Positions 1 through 15,270 of a DNA stretch of 64,000 nucleotides are shown here, piece after piece; position 1 is the stretch's first letter; the number at the start of each line of letters is the position of its first letter. Origin of the DNA: Limanda limanda (taxonomy: Eukaryota; Chordata; Actinopteri; Pleuronectiformes; Pleuronectidae). The position numbers and the translations under genes were made by a program. The DNA is taken from assembly GCF_963576545.1 (NCBI RefSeq), contig NC_083645.1, forward strand, positions 930,001-994,000, read 5' to 3'. The notes beneath the pieces are model-generated. The model saw only the letters and a list, made by a program, of their open reading frames with translations, had not been told where the DNA came from and did no database searches.

Positions 1-2959
1 CTAGCTAGTGCCTACCAACTATACCCTGCTTGTGCTTAGATTTCCTGTGCTCCAGCCTCAGCTCTTCTCCTTGTTTAAATGTTACTTCTATCTTCACACA
101 TCTCATCCTTTTCATGTGTTTCTTCTCCTCATTACTTTTCTCCTGCTCTCATTCTCCTTCCATTTTCCCCTAATGCTTGTCCTTCTTTTCATCTTAAAGA
201 CTTTTGAGTTCCTCCAACTCAATGATCACCTTCTTTTTTCCCTCCTCTCTTTCCTCCTCCACCTCCATCCTGCTGTCTCATTTCCATCTTCCCCCTCGTC
301 TTTTATCCCAATCTCAACCCGTTGTTATTCTACTCCTCAACCTCTTCCCCTCGCTCTTCCTCCTCTTTCCCTCCATCCTCCTCCCTTCTTCATGTCATTA
401 AGCTCTCAGCTTGCTCGTGCACCAAAACATGTAAAAGAGCTTCCGTTTTGGGAGAGATTTGTTTGTGGCATTAATAGTCTTTAGTTTTCCACATGGTTTC
501 CCTGCAGCCAGAGACATTAGAAAGAGAAGTGAGGTGCAACACATCTTCCCTCTCATCCTCTCATCCCTGCCTCATCTGTCAAACACAGAGGCGAAGGAAG
601 GAGGAAAGAATGAGAAAAAGGGACGAGAGAGGGATAACATGTGAAAAAAGACAAAAAAGTAGAGTAAGAAGACAGTTTCGCAGATTATACTTGTGTTAAG
701 CGCAGAACTGCAGTATTATTCACAATACTGTAACAATAACCATTTTTTAACTTTTTGACTTATTAAATCATAATAAAACAACAGACTCTCAATTCTTTGC
801 ATGGTAAATGAGATTTAACTAGTTACTGTGGATGCTTACCACCAGGAACTCTAATACCAGCTAGTTATTTAGCAACAATGAAAAAGTTATATCTTCATAT
901 AACGAATTTATTCTCAGGTGCAGTTTACCATCCAACCTCAACATCTCATAGGGTAAAATAAATTGTACAAATATTGTACAAAAATCCTCCTAAAATGGAC
1001 ATAGTTTAAGCCAGTGAAGTCACATCAGAAAGATTTTTAAGTTTTATGAGTATATGCATGATTTCATCTTCTAACTTCTTTGTGACTTCTTCATGATGTT
1101 CAGATGATGGGTAATAATTTAAGATTCCTATAACGTGTGGATGATTTATATTATTTGTGGTGATATTTGATTATTATGCCCGTTGAGATATGAGTTTGTG
1201 TAAAGTGAAACACATTTGGAAATAAAATTATGAATTTGAATTTTTGTTTATATTGAGTTCATTGAGGTGTTCAATTAAGTTATTAAAAACTGAGGTGATG
1301 ACAAGTAGAGCACTGAAATAAGTTAAATTGATTTTGCAAAAAGTAAAAGATGACCATAGCAGTAGCTTGATTAATGACACTTAGGTCATGTCCTCATGTA
1401 TCATTGAAATTCTTCAAATTTGCAACAAATGCTCACTTGGAGTCACGGATGAACCGATTAGAATTTGATGGTCAGAGATCAAGGCTGCTGGGACCTTAAA
1501 AAACATGATTTTGGAATGCAAAATCTGAGAAAAACTTTTAGGGAAAGTCTTTAAATGTGGTATAAAAACATTCCCTTGGAGTCGAAAAGTGAAAATAAAC
1601 TAATTTTCTAACCACTTTTCATTGACCCTGATGGAAAATGTCACAAGGTCAATGAAATATGCAAGAGAGAATAAGTTTGGAAGGAGGATATGCGGAAATC
1701 CAACTCCACTTACACTTAAGGTTTCTTTCAAACCAGCTTTATTCATAACATAAGATACACACAGCCTGTGCTCTATGCTGTGCACTGAGTTCCTACAGTT
1801 ATAGTAAAGTTTTCTGTCAGAAACCCAATGGCACGCATTCAGAAAAGATGTTTTCAGTTTATTCAGGAAATTATAAGGCGATTGAAATTACTTTTTTATG
1901 AGTATTTAGTAATGATGATATTATAAACTATGAAGTCAATATGCTTGATGCTCACCTGTTTTCCGCTTGTTGACTTCTGACTGGACAGAATAAAACTGCA
2001 GCTTTTTTTCTCCTTTCCTTTTGTAAAGGATGGTACAGTGTTTCTTCTGCTAAAAGATAAAAGTTTGGAAGCATTGCATCTCTTTTCCTTATCATTTACA
2101 ACATAACAGCAGCAGCTGAATACTCCCAGCTAATTTTATTCAGTTATAAACCTTTATGAATAAAATGATCTATTCGGACAGGACTAAAGGATAAACGGAT
2201 AAGAACTTGGAGGTCAAATGTCAAGGTCAGGGTGACCTCATAAAACTCTTGTTTGCCTTGTTAACCCATTATCCAAAGAAGGCCTCCAGAGAATCCTGTC
2301 AAATTTGGAACTTATGTATTCAATTTAAACTCACATATTAATTGATCGATTTGGATGGTCAAATGTCACAGAGCATGTCTTGGCATATTAAAGATGAAAT
2401 CTCAAATCTGCCTTACAGAATTTCTTTAAATTTTGACCAGTTGTCACTTGGACTCAAGTGGAAACCTAGGGTGAAGCCACCTATTGGTATGTGAACTATC
2501 GTTTTGAAGCCGAGAGTTTTAGAAATTGATTAGTGACAATTTGATCAGTGACAACTCTGACGTCTCCACCCAGAGTGTAAACACTGCAACTTACATTGGC
2601 TACTAACCACACAGAGCTCCTCACTGTGTTGAGATCTAGTTACTCACACAGTTAGCTTCATCATCGCAGGTTAAGTTCATTTTTGTGACCTCCGTTTTTG
2701 TCATTTAAATTTTCTTCCAGATTTCTGTGGTAGGAGCTTTTATCATTCATGTTACTGACTTCCATCATGAATGCTGCTCTACTGTATTATAGCAAACAAA
2801 CGATTCAATCTTTTAAGTAGCTTTTATCATTAGCATCTCTTTCTTTGAACACAAACACCTCTCTGGTCCATTTTGTTCTTCTTTCCATCCTCCTCTCATC
2901 TTTCCTTTGATCCTCATCTCCTCTTCTACTACCCCTCCCAACACACCTCTTCCATCACC
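1..2959. other. Gene-free AT-rich region with pyrimidine-rich start
   Basis: I see no gene here. Bases 60-400 are strongly C/T-rich on the plus strand, which creates a long leucine/serine/proline reading frame that is compositional and not coding-like. Bases 700-2950 are AT-rich unique-looking DNA without recognisable repeats or splice-bounded coding exons. Confidence 0.6.
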
Positions 2960-3165
2960 CCCTCAGTTAATCACAGTTGTTCCCAGCAAAAGGAGCCGTT
3001 AACGGCTTGGTGCGTCAGGAATGGTCCTGGCACTCCCCACCGCTAATCGGACCGTTACGACTGAGAAGCTTTGCATTATGCAAATCACTGGCCGGGAACA
3101 GGTGACATTTGTAGGGGAGCGGGGCGACAGGGCGATGGAGTCTGGCTGATTTAGACATTAGTCCC
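2960..3165. promoter_or_regulatory. Candidate conserved non-coding element (enhancer-like)
   Basis: This roughly 200-bp block has balanced, complex composition unlike its AT-rich and microsatellite flanks. It contains an octamer-like ATGCAAAT site near 3078, a TAATCG homeodomain-type site and several E-box-like CAGGTG or CACCGC words. There is no open frame. The composition is typical of vertebrate conserved enhancers, but conservation was not tested. Confidence 0.3.
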
Positions 3166-3625
3166 TGTCACAATGCAACACACACACACGCACACACACA
3201 CATTGCTCATCTGCATATGCACACAGCACATGCTCACTGTATACACAGAAAATGTGAAAAAAATCATATAGAATTTACTTTGTTACTGTAACTGCACAGA
3301 TTTGCAACGGCACTGTTTTAGAAGTTAGTTCTTCACTTTGACACAGACTGATTATGATTGCTTTATGTGCATAAACTCTTTGTGTTAAATTTGACCTGAA
3401 CTTGTTCATTCAAATAAGTGTTTAAACATCATAAGAAGCTTCTGAACCATGAATCGAATTTTTAAAATCTTTTTGATAATTTTTAAGTACATTCTCATAC
3501 TCTTTGTAAATGGATTTACTAAATATTTAACCATGCAAATTAAACAAAACATCTCCTCTGTCTCGTTGCCTAATATATTAATTTCTTCTGGTAAATTTAT
3601 TTTGGTAGTTTTTCTTTATTTTTGT

Positions 3626-3724
3626 GTAGGGTTAAGGGCAGAGGATTTCCAACTTTATTTTGTTCCATGAGGCAAATTCTAATTTGTGTATATTGGCTTT
3701 ACTAATAAAATCTTGTTGATTGTC
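3626..3724 (+). repeat. Degraded teleost LINE 3' tail fragment
   Basis: The words 'agggttaagggcagagga', 'tgaggcaaatt', 'aatttgtg' and 'aataaaatcttgttgattg' match in order the 3' tail also present at 46330-46803 and 54417-54520 in this window. It is a short, diverged copy ending in a TTGATTG-type tail. Confidence 0.55.
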
Positions 3725-6551
3725 CTGTCAGGATATGCATGACATTCAAAATACAAGATAAACAATAGCATTCAATCAGAGTTTAATTTCCAAAATTTAC
3801 TTCAACAGGAACATGAATGATGAAGCTGAAAAGCGTTAATTACCAATCAAGAAACAATTCAAAAAAATGTTTGTGTGGTTTAAAATATTTGTGGTCAGAG
3901 ATGTAGCTTCCACATAGTTGTACAAGTGCAGAGGAAAGACAAACCCCATGAAAAAATGGGGAGGGGATTAGACGTGCAATCTAATAGAAGGAATCTTATA
4001 CAATGTTTGACCAATTACAGAAAATAAGCACAACTGTAAAGACGGTTCTATTTTATTATTATTATTCATCCATAAATGTGTCATGTTGTATATTTGGTAA
4101 TGTTCTTTTTTAGTTATTCTGCTGTCTTCCTTGAGTTAAGTGTTGTAGTATTACTCAGTCTCAGACTTCTGGTGAAGACCCACAGAGCATGATGCACAGA
4201 GTGAAGCCTGGATCCATGAAACACTCATAGATTTAGGACAGCAGCTGACCCCCAGATGAGATTGACGGACAAAAACAGAAGGTGATACATTGATGAACCA
4301 GGAGCTCCACCTGCTGTGGCTAAAGTCTTTTGACAAGGACAATAAAGCTTCTGTGATCCATAAATTCATTGATAACTCAACATTTGGCAGTGGGAATGCA
4401 ACTACTGCTGTGCAATTAGTGGCTTTGCTTCCCATTTTAAAGGACTTTGTCTGAATCTATGATGAATAAAGCCTATTCAAGTTTGGGACAACATTTTATT
4501 CTAAGCTAGTTACACTCACCCATTTCATATTCAGGCTATAAGGGAACTTTACAGAAATTATACTGTACTTTGGAGCCTTACTGGTACATTTTATTTAAAC
4601 AATTGACATCAACATATTGTGGTACCAGTTGTTTCTCAGATGATAGTACTTCCATAGTTGTGTGCTGAAGGTAACCTTGTTTTCTATATTCCATCCTGCT
4701 CTTACAAACTGTCTTGATGCTGGATGAGCAATGGATCAATTACTCCCCTTTTTCTTATAAACCACTGTTTCAGGTTATAGTGGAATAATTGCTGAGATCA
4801 CATAATTTACAGCTCATGATAATTTATTCAGTGAAGGTAGCATTTTACTACCTATATGCAGTTATTCTATGAATTGTTGAACTGAAGCATATCTATCCTT
4901 ATTATACTTCAGATTACCACAGAGTGCTAATATCATACTTCCTTTTGCAAGCTGTAAGCATGAAATTAAAGGACACATACATTAAAAAGAATTACATTCT
5001 TGAAAAGGTGGGTATAAATGCAAATTAAACTGAACCTTGGGTTGAAATCAAACCAAGTGTCTTTCCTGTATAAAAGAAAAATACTTTTAATGGAAGAAAA
5101 TATAACATTCTTCACAAAATAAGCTTAAAGGTATAGCAGTCCACGTTCAAGTTAAATGTAGAAATGTATTGGGCTTTATGTGTAAAAAAGCCTCTCCCAG
5201 GACTAGCATATCAAGAGAGAAATTAAACAGTAAACGCTTAAATCTGTAGCCTTAATGTTTGTTACAGGCTTCTTCTCCTTCTTTTCTTCCGTATACAGCG
5301 TGCTGCCTGTGACGTCTGGATGTTCTTCTGCGCATGCATGTCACATAAGGGCCATGACCACTTCCCATTGGAGTTTGATACTTGCCACATTTAAAAGTTA
5401 TTGTGAATTGCTACAGACAAAAATTGGATCGAGATAATAATCTGAATTGAGTACTAAGGCTTGTAGTGTGAATATAGCTTAGTTACAGAGCTACATAGAT
5501 ATCATTTTCTTGTCCACTTTTTTAAAGTAGCGAATTCATGTGAGCCCCTGAGAGCTCCCACAGTTATGCTCTTAAAATGAGGTGTTAGGAGAAGTAGAAA
5601 TGTTCATGCCTTCCTTATATTAATGCTATGAAAAGTGATTGACCAATAAAACCTGATCTGAAGTCAGTGAGTCAGTCTTTTGCTCTTATTTCAATATAGT
5701 AACATGCACCCACATAGATGAATAACTCGCACAAACTGCATGTTTCACGCAGAAGGTCTTTTTCTGCATATAAGCCGGCAGGCAAATTCACAGGGTCAAA
5801 GCCCAGCTGTCTTTTAAAGTCTATCTTCACTTCTAAGTCAGGACATGCTTACCTACCCCCCCAATTGCAAAGGTGGTTCTGGTTTAGCTAGAAGAGGTGA
5901 ATGAAAGACTGTCAAAATAAAGGAGAAGACAAATTTAGCAATTTAGCATCACTTGAGTGTCCTGTTTTAATGAACACCGAATAAAGCCAGACCCAGGAGT
6001 GAACTATACCCATTGTTATTGCAGACAAATGACATAAATTACACAAAGATTTTTGTAGGGGTACCGTATAATTTTACAATGAACGTTTTGACAATTTGCA
6101 AATACGTACAGTGTTCAATACATGATGTATATTTTGGGATATCAAGCAAGTTCCATGCTGCATTTCCATTCACATGAATGAAAATCGGACTCTTAAAGTT
6201 GTTTTTTTAACAGTGTGTAACAGTGTGTAAAATGTGACATGTGTGTCGGTGTGTATTAACATGCATCCTTGCACAAGTCAACATCTAATTCTTTGTCAAA
6301 ATGGTCATTGTCACGCTACCTCACTCACTCTCTGTCACACACACAGACACACACATGTCACATTTACAAATTCTGTCAACTTAACAGACTCATATATGCC
6401 ACACACTGATATCAGTATTCACTGGGTGTAGGAAGTAATAAGGGGCCATTTAGGATGCTAACCAGATCTTTTAACCCAATGACTACAATGACTAACTGAC
6501 ATTCCCTCATATACAACCAATGAGCTGTACGAGATCAGGCAGAGCCTGAAG
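3725..6551. other. No gene seen
   Basis: AT-rich sequence. A minus-strand open frame of 94 codons at 4151-4435 has no recognisable domain or flanking splice pattern. Nothing else stands out apart from short CA tracts near 6330. Confidence 0.5.
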
Positions 6552-6567
6552 AATACACACACACACA

Positions 6568-6653
<86 letters not shown>
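6552..6653. repeat. (CA)n microsatellite
   Basis: About 100 bp of nearly perfect CA dinucleotide repeat, with one CCCA interruption near 6571. The minus-strand cysteine/valine reading frame across it is an artefact. Confidence 0.97.
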
Positions 6654-6655
<2 letters not shown>

Positions 6656-7255
6656 GACACAGTGTTATAATACATGCATAACAATCTAGACTGCCTGTGC
6701 CTGAGTGCTCTCAACTGAACACATAACCATAATCACTTTATCAGAGGGAGGAGAATAAAAGCCAGTGAATATGAAGAAGAAGAGGAGGAGGAGGGGTGAG
6801 AGGGCAACGGAGGAGGAAGGAGCAAATTAATAAGTAAGGAAGGGAGCGAGAGTGAGGTGAAGGAGGAGAAGAGAGAAATAAATGACGGCAAGAGCTTCTG
6901 TATGATCAGCAGGTCTACAGTGATTGTTGAAAACACGTCTCATTTACAGAGAACAAGGTGTTCCACTATATAAGAAGACAGGGGTTATTCTATTTCATTG
7001 TCAACAAGGACCATCATCAACAGTTTATAGTCTGTCTCTCAGAAGTGTCTGACTTCACAACACTTTCCATGGCTCTCAGCTCTAAGCTACTGGTTCCTGC
7101 CAAGGACAGCAATCTTAATACAGGCTCCCAAATGTAAAACAACATGAGGTCTCGTACCCTTAACCTTTTGACCTTCCACCACTTAAATATAAATTTAAAT
7201 CTGTGTCTTAATCTAATCTAAATCTAAACCTAAATCCAACGTAAACTCATCTGTA

Positions 7256-7492
7256 CGGTGGCCCTGAGAGGTCAACGCACTACAACTTAAGAAAAGACAT
7301 GCAAGTGGACAAAACACAAGCAGAGAAAGAAAACATCTTCATCACTTGACAACTCAACACAACAATTACGCACAACACACAATTACAGAAATGCGCAGCA
7401 ATTCCAGAAATGCTCTGCAAATACAGAAACACGCTGCAATTACTTGCATGTGTTTTCTTAAGCTGCAGGGCGTTGAGCTCTCAGGGCCACCG
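7256..7492. mobile_element. Small MITE with long terminal inverted repeats, TA flanks
   Basis: The left end CGGTGGCCCTGAGAG and the right end CTCTCAGGGCCACCG are perfect inverted repeats. A second inverted pair lies inside: CTTAAGAAAA then ACATGCAAGT on the left, ACTTGCATGT then TTTTCTTAAG on the right. Both ends are flanked by TA, as in Tc1/mariner-type insertions. The 237-bp length and lack of coding capacity fit a MITE. Superfamily is inferred only from the TA flanks. Confidence 0.75.
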
Positions 7493-8350
7493 TACTACGG
7501 CATCTGTGAGTCCAAATGAATGTTTGTACCAAATTGGAAGACTTTCCATCGACTGATTTAATATATCACGCACAAGAAGAAAATTATCATGATTTAAAAG
7601 TTCACAGTGATCTCTATCTTTGACTTTTAGCTAACAAAATAAAACCAATTAATCTTTGAATGTTTGTTCTACATTTAAAGAAATCCCCTTAAGGCTTTCT
7701 TGAGGTATCATGTTCAGAAGAATTTGTAGGACAGATGGACAACCATCATATGAAGACATAAGGCCTCTGGCCCCTGGCTGTTGCTGGAGCGGAGGCATAA
7801 AAACTGTGTACAAGAGAAGGATTATGTTCTGTCAGTCACTTAACTGTGAGTAATATTTAAGTACAATGAATTAAAGGTGATATCACACAAGAATGTTGAT
7901 GTATAATAAAATATTATAATGTACACAAATGTATAAAGTAACAAGTATGTGTGTACATCTGTTTGTATTTAGTGTCACTATAATTGACTGTTGGGGCAGT
8001 ACCCATTAAACTGTGTCTGCGCTTTTCACAAAGCTAATGCAACAAAATATTTAAATACAGACAGATCTCTCCATTTAGACTGAATAGTTTGCTGAGCTAC
8101 TAGGAACTAGTGGGACTGGACTAGGCCCCATTTATAGAAATGGTTGGATTTTATAGTTTTTTCCCCCACTTGCTATTTGCTCCATGTTTGTCTCCAGGTG
8201 GAGATTTCAAACTAGAAACTAGCTCAACACAAAATCCTGTACCTTTGCATTGGTTCTCAGGAGAGAAGAGAATGATATCAAACCGGCCAATTGGATTATC
8301 AATACAGCCATGTAGACCCCCACAGCGCCAACCAATAGCAGAAGTGTCTG
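7493..8350. other. No gene seen
   Basis: AT-rich sequence with no recognisable repeat. The 73-codon open frame at 8140-8361 has no recognisable features. Confidence 0.5.
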
Positions 8351-8357
8351 CCCAGTG

Positions 8358-8640
8358 TTAATTAGTGCTGGCACATCTCTGCTCCCGTCTTGTCTCTGTG
8401 TGTCTAGCTAATTCAGCCTCTCGTTAACAACAGTTATACAGCCAATTACCATAAATCCCTGTTAGCTGTGGCAATTAACAGTAACGAGGCAGTGCTGCAT
8501 GTGTTTCTACTGTTGTAATTAAGACAGTGTGTTGTTAATTAGCAAAATGTGAGTGGGAGGTTTTATGCTCGTTAGTATGGCCATTTCATTCAATTAGCAC
8601 CGTCATTAACGAGGTGTCTCTGTTCTAACAAAGTTAATGC
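8358..8640. promoter_or_regulatory. Cluster of homeodomain TAAT sites, enhancer-like
   Basis: Within about 280 bp there are at least eight TAAT/ATTA cores, many as TTAATTAG, CAATTA or GTAATTAAG, and several near-identical 'gttaattag' or 'cattaacgag' words. Composition is mixed and non-repetitive, and there is no coding potential. This is what a developmental enhancer bound by homeodomain factors often looks like. Function and conservation are inferred, not shown. Confidence 0.4.
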
Positions 8641-8717
8641 AGGGAGGAGGCAGCCCCTGGGCGATTAGCCTAGACAAACATGATGAGGAGCGTGGCACCG
8701 AGCCCAGGGAACGATAT

Positions 8718-8851
<134 letters not shown>

Positions 8852-9281
8852 TGAGAGCAGGTGGTGTGGCAATTTAACACAGAACCTCTGTACTGCAAAC
8901 ATATACATTCGATATTAAAAGACTCCGGCCTCCCATGCAAAACAATCAAACTCAAACATTATGTCACATCTACTGCAATCTGTGACAACACTGATTCTGA
9001 AATTAGGCAATTATAAGGCTTGAAAAGTTTGATCCAAATGCTTCCATGCTACAACATAAAAAAAGCATAATATTATGAGCATCAAAAGACAATTAATCAG
9101 AGCTAGAAGACATGACACAATATGAAAGGAGTCTTAAAGCCCCAAGTATTTGTTTAACCTCCACCCCTTAAGGAAATAACACAGCAGATTGATTAAGTAT
9201 TATATAGGAAGGGCTCTGACATTTATAATGTTAACAAGAGGTATGCGACACCACAGCTCAGTCACATGAGTGCAGCACATT

Positions 9282-9500
9282 AATTTCAATTCAATTTCAT
9301 TTTATTTGTATAGCACCAAATCATAATATACATTATCTCAAGGCACTTGACATTGAAGGACTAAACCTTACAATGTATAGAGAAAGCGAACAGCTCCCAC
9401 AATGAGCAACACTTTGGAGACTGTGGGTACAAAAAACTCCCTCCTTAACTGAAACCACTAGCAGAACCAGGCTCAATATGGAAGGGATCTGCCTTGATCA
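9282..9500. repeat. Teleost interspersed repeat (LINE/SINE-type tail)
   Basis: The order of words 'ttcaatttcattttatttgta', 'tagcaccaaatcataat', 'ctcaaggcacttgacattg', 'aaaaaactccctc' and 'agcagaaccaggctcaat' is that of a very common percomorph repeat. It is followed at 9500-9600 by a purine-rich tract. The exact family was not resolved. Confidence 0.55.
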
Positions 9501-10521
9501 GTTCGGGTGGAGAAAAATGGGGAGGAGAGGAGAGATGGGTGGAAAAGAGCGGGGAGAAGAGAGATATAGGTGAGGGGGAGGAGAGTTGGAGAGAGAGGAG
9601 GGAAAGACCAAAAACACTTTTACACCATCAGGTATCAGCTCTGACTAGTTATAATGAAAACAATAAGAGTGTAAATATGGTATTGATTATTAATGAGCAA
9701 CAATTCCTACAATAATGAATTCATAATTAGTAGTATTGTTAGTAATCATAATACTAATACTGATAATAGTCATCCTGCAGCTCTAGAGTCGGAGATACCT
9801 GCAAAGAGAGATAGAGAAAGAGAAAGAGAGACTATGGGAGAAAAAAGACACATAGTGATGTAAATAAATAAATGTGGGGGCATAGAGACAGAGGGAAGGG
9901 GAGTGCTCAGTGCATGATGGGAGTTCCCTCAGCAGTCTAGACCAATAGCAGCATAACTATGGGATGGTTCAGGACTCACCTCCTTTCTAATTGAGAAAAG
10001 AGTATTGACTTTTAACACATTTGATGTGTCATTATTATTTAGGAAACACACTATACCACAAAAAATAGTACAGTTATAAATAGTAAAGACAAATTTTGAC
10101 CCTACCATTAACTGTAATTAATTTAGTTGTGTTGACTGCAATACAGCTCCCTCTTCTGGCTGTGATAGACCTGAACTTTGTTTTTGAATTGCGATTATTT
10201 CTGTTGAACATTAAGAGTGAAGCTATATCTCCGTGCAGCCTTAGAGTGGAAACGGAACTGAACTCCGGCCCTGTTAATAGTTGCTCCTGACTGAAGCTAA
10301 CCGTTTACAGGAGACACCCTGCGAACAGGAAGGAGCAGGAACAGGGATACAGCAGGAGGACTGGATGCTGCTGTCAGTATGACACATGATGAACACGACG
10401 CTGTTTGAATGGCCTCTCTTCTCCATCTTCTAATCTCTTTCTCTCTCCCATTTCCTCACCCAAACCTTCTTTTTTCTCTCCTCCTCATCCTCTGTCTCCT
10501 GACTTATAATTATTCTGGTCG

Positions 10522-12635
<2,114 letters not shown>

Positions 12636-12640
12636 ACTCA

Positions 12641-12641
12641 T

Positions 12642-12672
<31 letters not shown>

Positions 12673-12723
12673 CTGTGGCAGTTTGGAGCACTGATACAGA
12701 GAAAGAGAGAGAGGGAGAGAGAG

Positions 12724-12789
<66 letters not shown>
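12641..12789. repeat. (CA)n and (GA)n microsatellites
   Basis: A short CA repeat (about 12641-12668) is followed after 30 bp by about 90 bp of GA repeat (about 12697-12789). Confidence 0.96.
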
Positions 12790-12792
<3 letters not shown>

Positions 12793-14467
12793 ATACACCC
12801 ATTCACAGATGTCTTACAAACACACACTAAGCACACAACACCACAACCCCTAGCTCTTATCACATCTTAGCAGAGAAAAAACCAACGAGGAGGAAAAATT
12901 AAGTATTGATCAAATTAGCAGTTTTTTAAAGCATCCCTCATGGCTGTCCATCTATGTGTCTGTGTATGTGTGTAGATAGTGGTGGGGAGGGAGGGTTGGA
13001 GGGATTTAATGAACCCATCACATAGCAAATAAAATGGAAAGGCCAGAAGGACACTTGACCTGCTATACACACAAGATAGATACATTTACATATCCAACAC
13101 TATAAAAAACAAGACACTCACACCAGGTGACAATCGTGCATCTGTATATCAATGAGTGCTTCTTTAACCTCAAAGTGACATCTTTATAGTCTTTAGTGAC
13201 ACAGAAAGCAGAGCAGCAAATACATCAGAGAGGTGTGTTTAGGTGCAGAATTTGTAGGTTCAGCAGCAGTAGTGTAATATCAGTACTAGAATTTAGGCCT
13301 TCATGCCTGTACTGGCTGTGTGTACTGATGATGCTGGGTCATTAGACTTTATTAAGCTGCCATTTGGCTCTGTCTAGAGATCTGTACAAGAACACCCAGT
13401 ACTAAAAGGTCCCAGACACAGTTTATCTACCTGTTAAATAAAGTGTAGTGCTTTAAACTTACCAAATATGCTACCAATATTTTCTTTAAATTCAAACATT
13501 TTATCTAGAAGCTACATTACCTGATTTGGAGGAATTGGTGAAATTTGGTTGATGTTTATGGAACCGATAAATACTACAGTGGAGGTTGATGTCTTGAATG
13601 TATTGTTATTTTTCACATGTAGACAAAACACACAAACAAAACAGATTAAAGGAACCTCTTGTTTTTTTGTCCTATATACCTTGGGAGTATATATAGAGCT
13701 GAATGGTTAACAGGTCAAGCATTTAAATATAGTTTTTTGGAACAGGGAGATGTACTAAGGGTTTGCTCCGTCCACTCCACGTCTCAACCTGGTATTGCAG
13801 TACCTCCAGGAACAGTGCACCAAAACAGTAGATGGCTGTAATACACCTTGATGTTCTTTGCTATAAACCGAACCACGGAGAAGAAGAAGCTCTGCTCGCT
13901 TGAAGCACAGGTGGTAAATGTGTGTTAACTTGAAGTCTTGTAACTTTTTTTTAAAACAATCAAATATTTAAAATACTTATTGAGGGTCAACACGTTAACA
14001 AACATGAACAAAAATGCATGTCTTTCTAAAATGATATGGCCCTGTTGCTTCTTTGTCAGATCATTCAGTCACATTGAATGGTAACATTAAGTCCAACTCG
14101 GACAGTTCTCCGACCTTTTGGAGTTTATGTGTGCTCCAGTTAGTAAAAAAATCACATGCGATATCTTCCTTTGGTTTCTTTAGCTATCGGGTGTGACATT
14201 GGAATGTGGATGAAAAGGTAGGTTGGTCTCCCATACGATTTCATGATAGTTGAGCCTTCGACCAGTGACACTTTCACATGCCCTGGAAGTGTGTCTGAGT
14301 GTGATCTATATAATTGGCACAAGCTCATTTGACAACCACTGAACACCTGAGAAGACTTCAAGCAAGTGAATGTCTTCATTGTGGTAAATTGATCATTGGG
14401 TCAAAGGATAAATGGGAGGATAAGTTACTTTGGTATCTCAGACTGTCATCAGGACTGTTAACTTTAA
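12790..14467. other. No gene seen
   Basis: No gene or clear repeat recognised. Open frames at 13659-13841, 14152-14379 and 14314-14556 have no recognisable features. Confidence 0.5.
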
Positions 14468-15161
14468 AGGGGACATATTATGAAAATTCCACTTTTGTAG
14501 TGCTTCTTCACTTTAATGTGGGTATCTGGCGTGTCTACCGTCCCAAAAACTCTTGAAAAAAAAAAGTCCCACGATTTGTTGTGGTTCCTCTATGTCAGAA
14601 ACTATATGCTAGAGTGCGTCGAATGGGAATAAGACTAGATTGTGACAGTCTGTCTACATGGCATAGCCCCCCCCTGGAGGCGGACATCTGGCGGAGGAGG
14701 AGACCAGGGTAAAGCCCTTAACTCGAGGTGGGGGGTGTTAGCTGGGGAGCTAGCCAAGGGGGGACGCTAACCAGCCGGGGAGCGGGGTGAGAGGCAGAGG
14801 AAACAGAGCCTGCGGTCGGGGTAAGTTACCTGCAACAGCCCTCTCCTCAGCTCGGGCTCGCTGGGTGATGTCCGCGGGCTGCTGGCTCCATGTCAGCGGC
14901 TCGCTTCTGGTGGACGTGTTGCTGTTTTTTCCAGGTAGGAGGTCGGAGCTGCTTCACTGTGTTGATGCTGTGGCTGAATTGACTCTGTTTGACTTTGTGT
15001 CACTGCTGTTCCTGTGCTGCCTCAGCTGGATGTGACTTTGTCCAGGTTGGACGTGTCAGTGTTTGTTTGCGAGTAGCAGCAGCGAACTAACGCTGGCTTC
15101 TGTGTGTGTGTTCTGCCCCGGTAGAAGCAGCATGTATAAATAGAAAACAGCTTTTTGTCAG

Positions 15162-15251
15162 GAGCTAACGCTAGCTTGCTGCTAGTTTGTTTTTAAAGTT
15201 GCAGCACTTTCTGGAATGGTGGCTTGTGCACGTATTTACAGCAGTATTGCA
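15162..15251 (+). repeat. 90-bp direct repeat, left copy flanking the minisatellite
   Basis: This runs from 'gagctaacgctagcttgctg' to 'acagcagtattgca'. It matches 16631-16720 with only a few differences, in the same orientation. The two copies bracket the minisatellite. Confidence 0.9.
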
Positions 15252-15270
15252 GGGATATGTGGCACCTCAA

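Noticed and set aside
8..484. 158-codon open frame rich in Leu, Phe, Pro and Ser
   Set aside because: It follows from C/T-rich composition on the plus strand. There is no domain, no splice context and an overlapping frame with similar composition.
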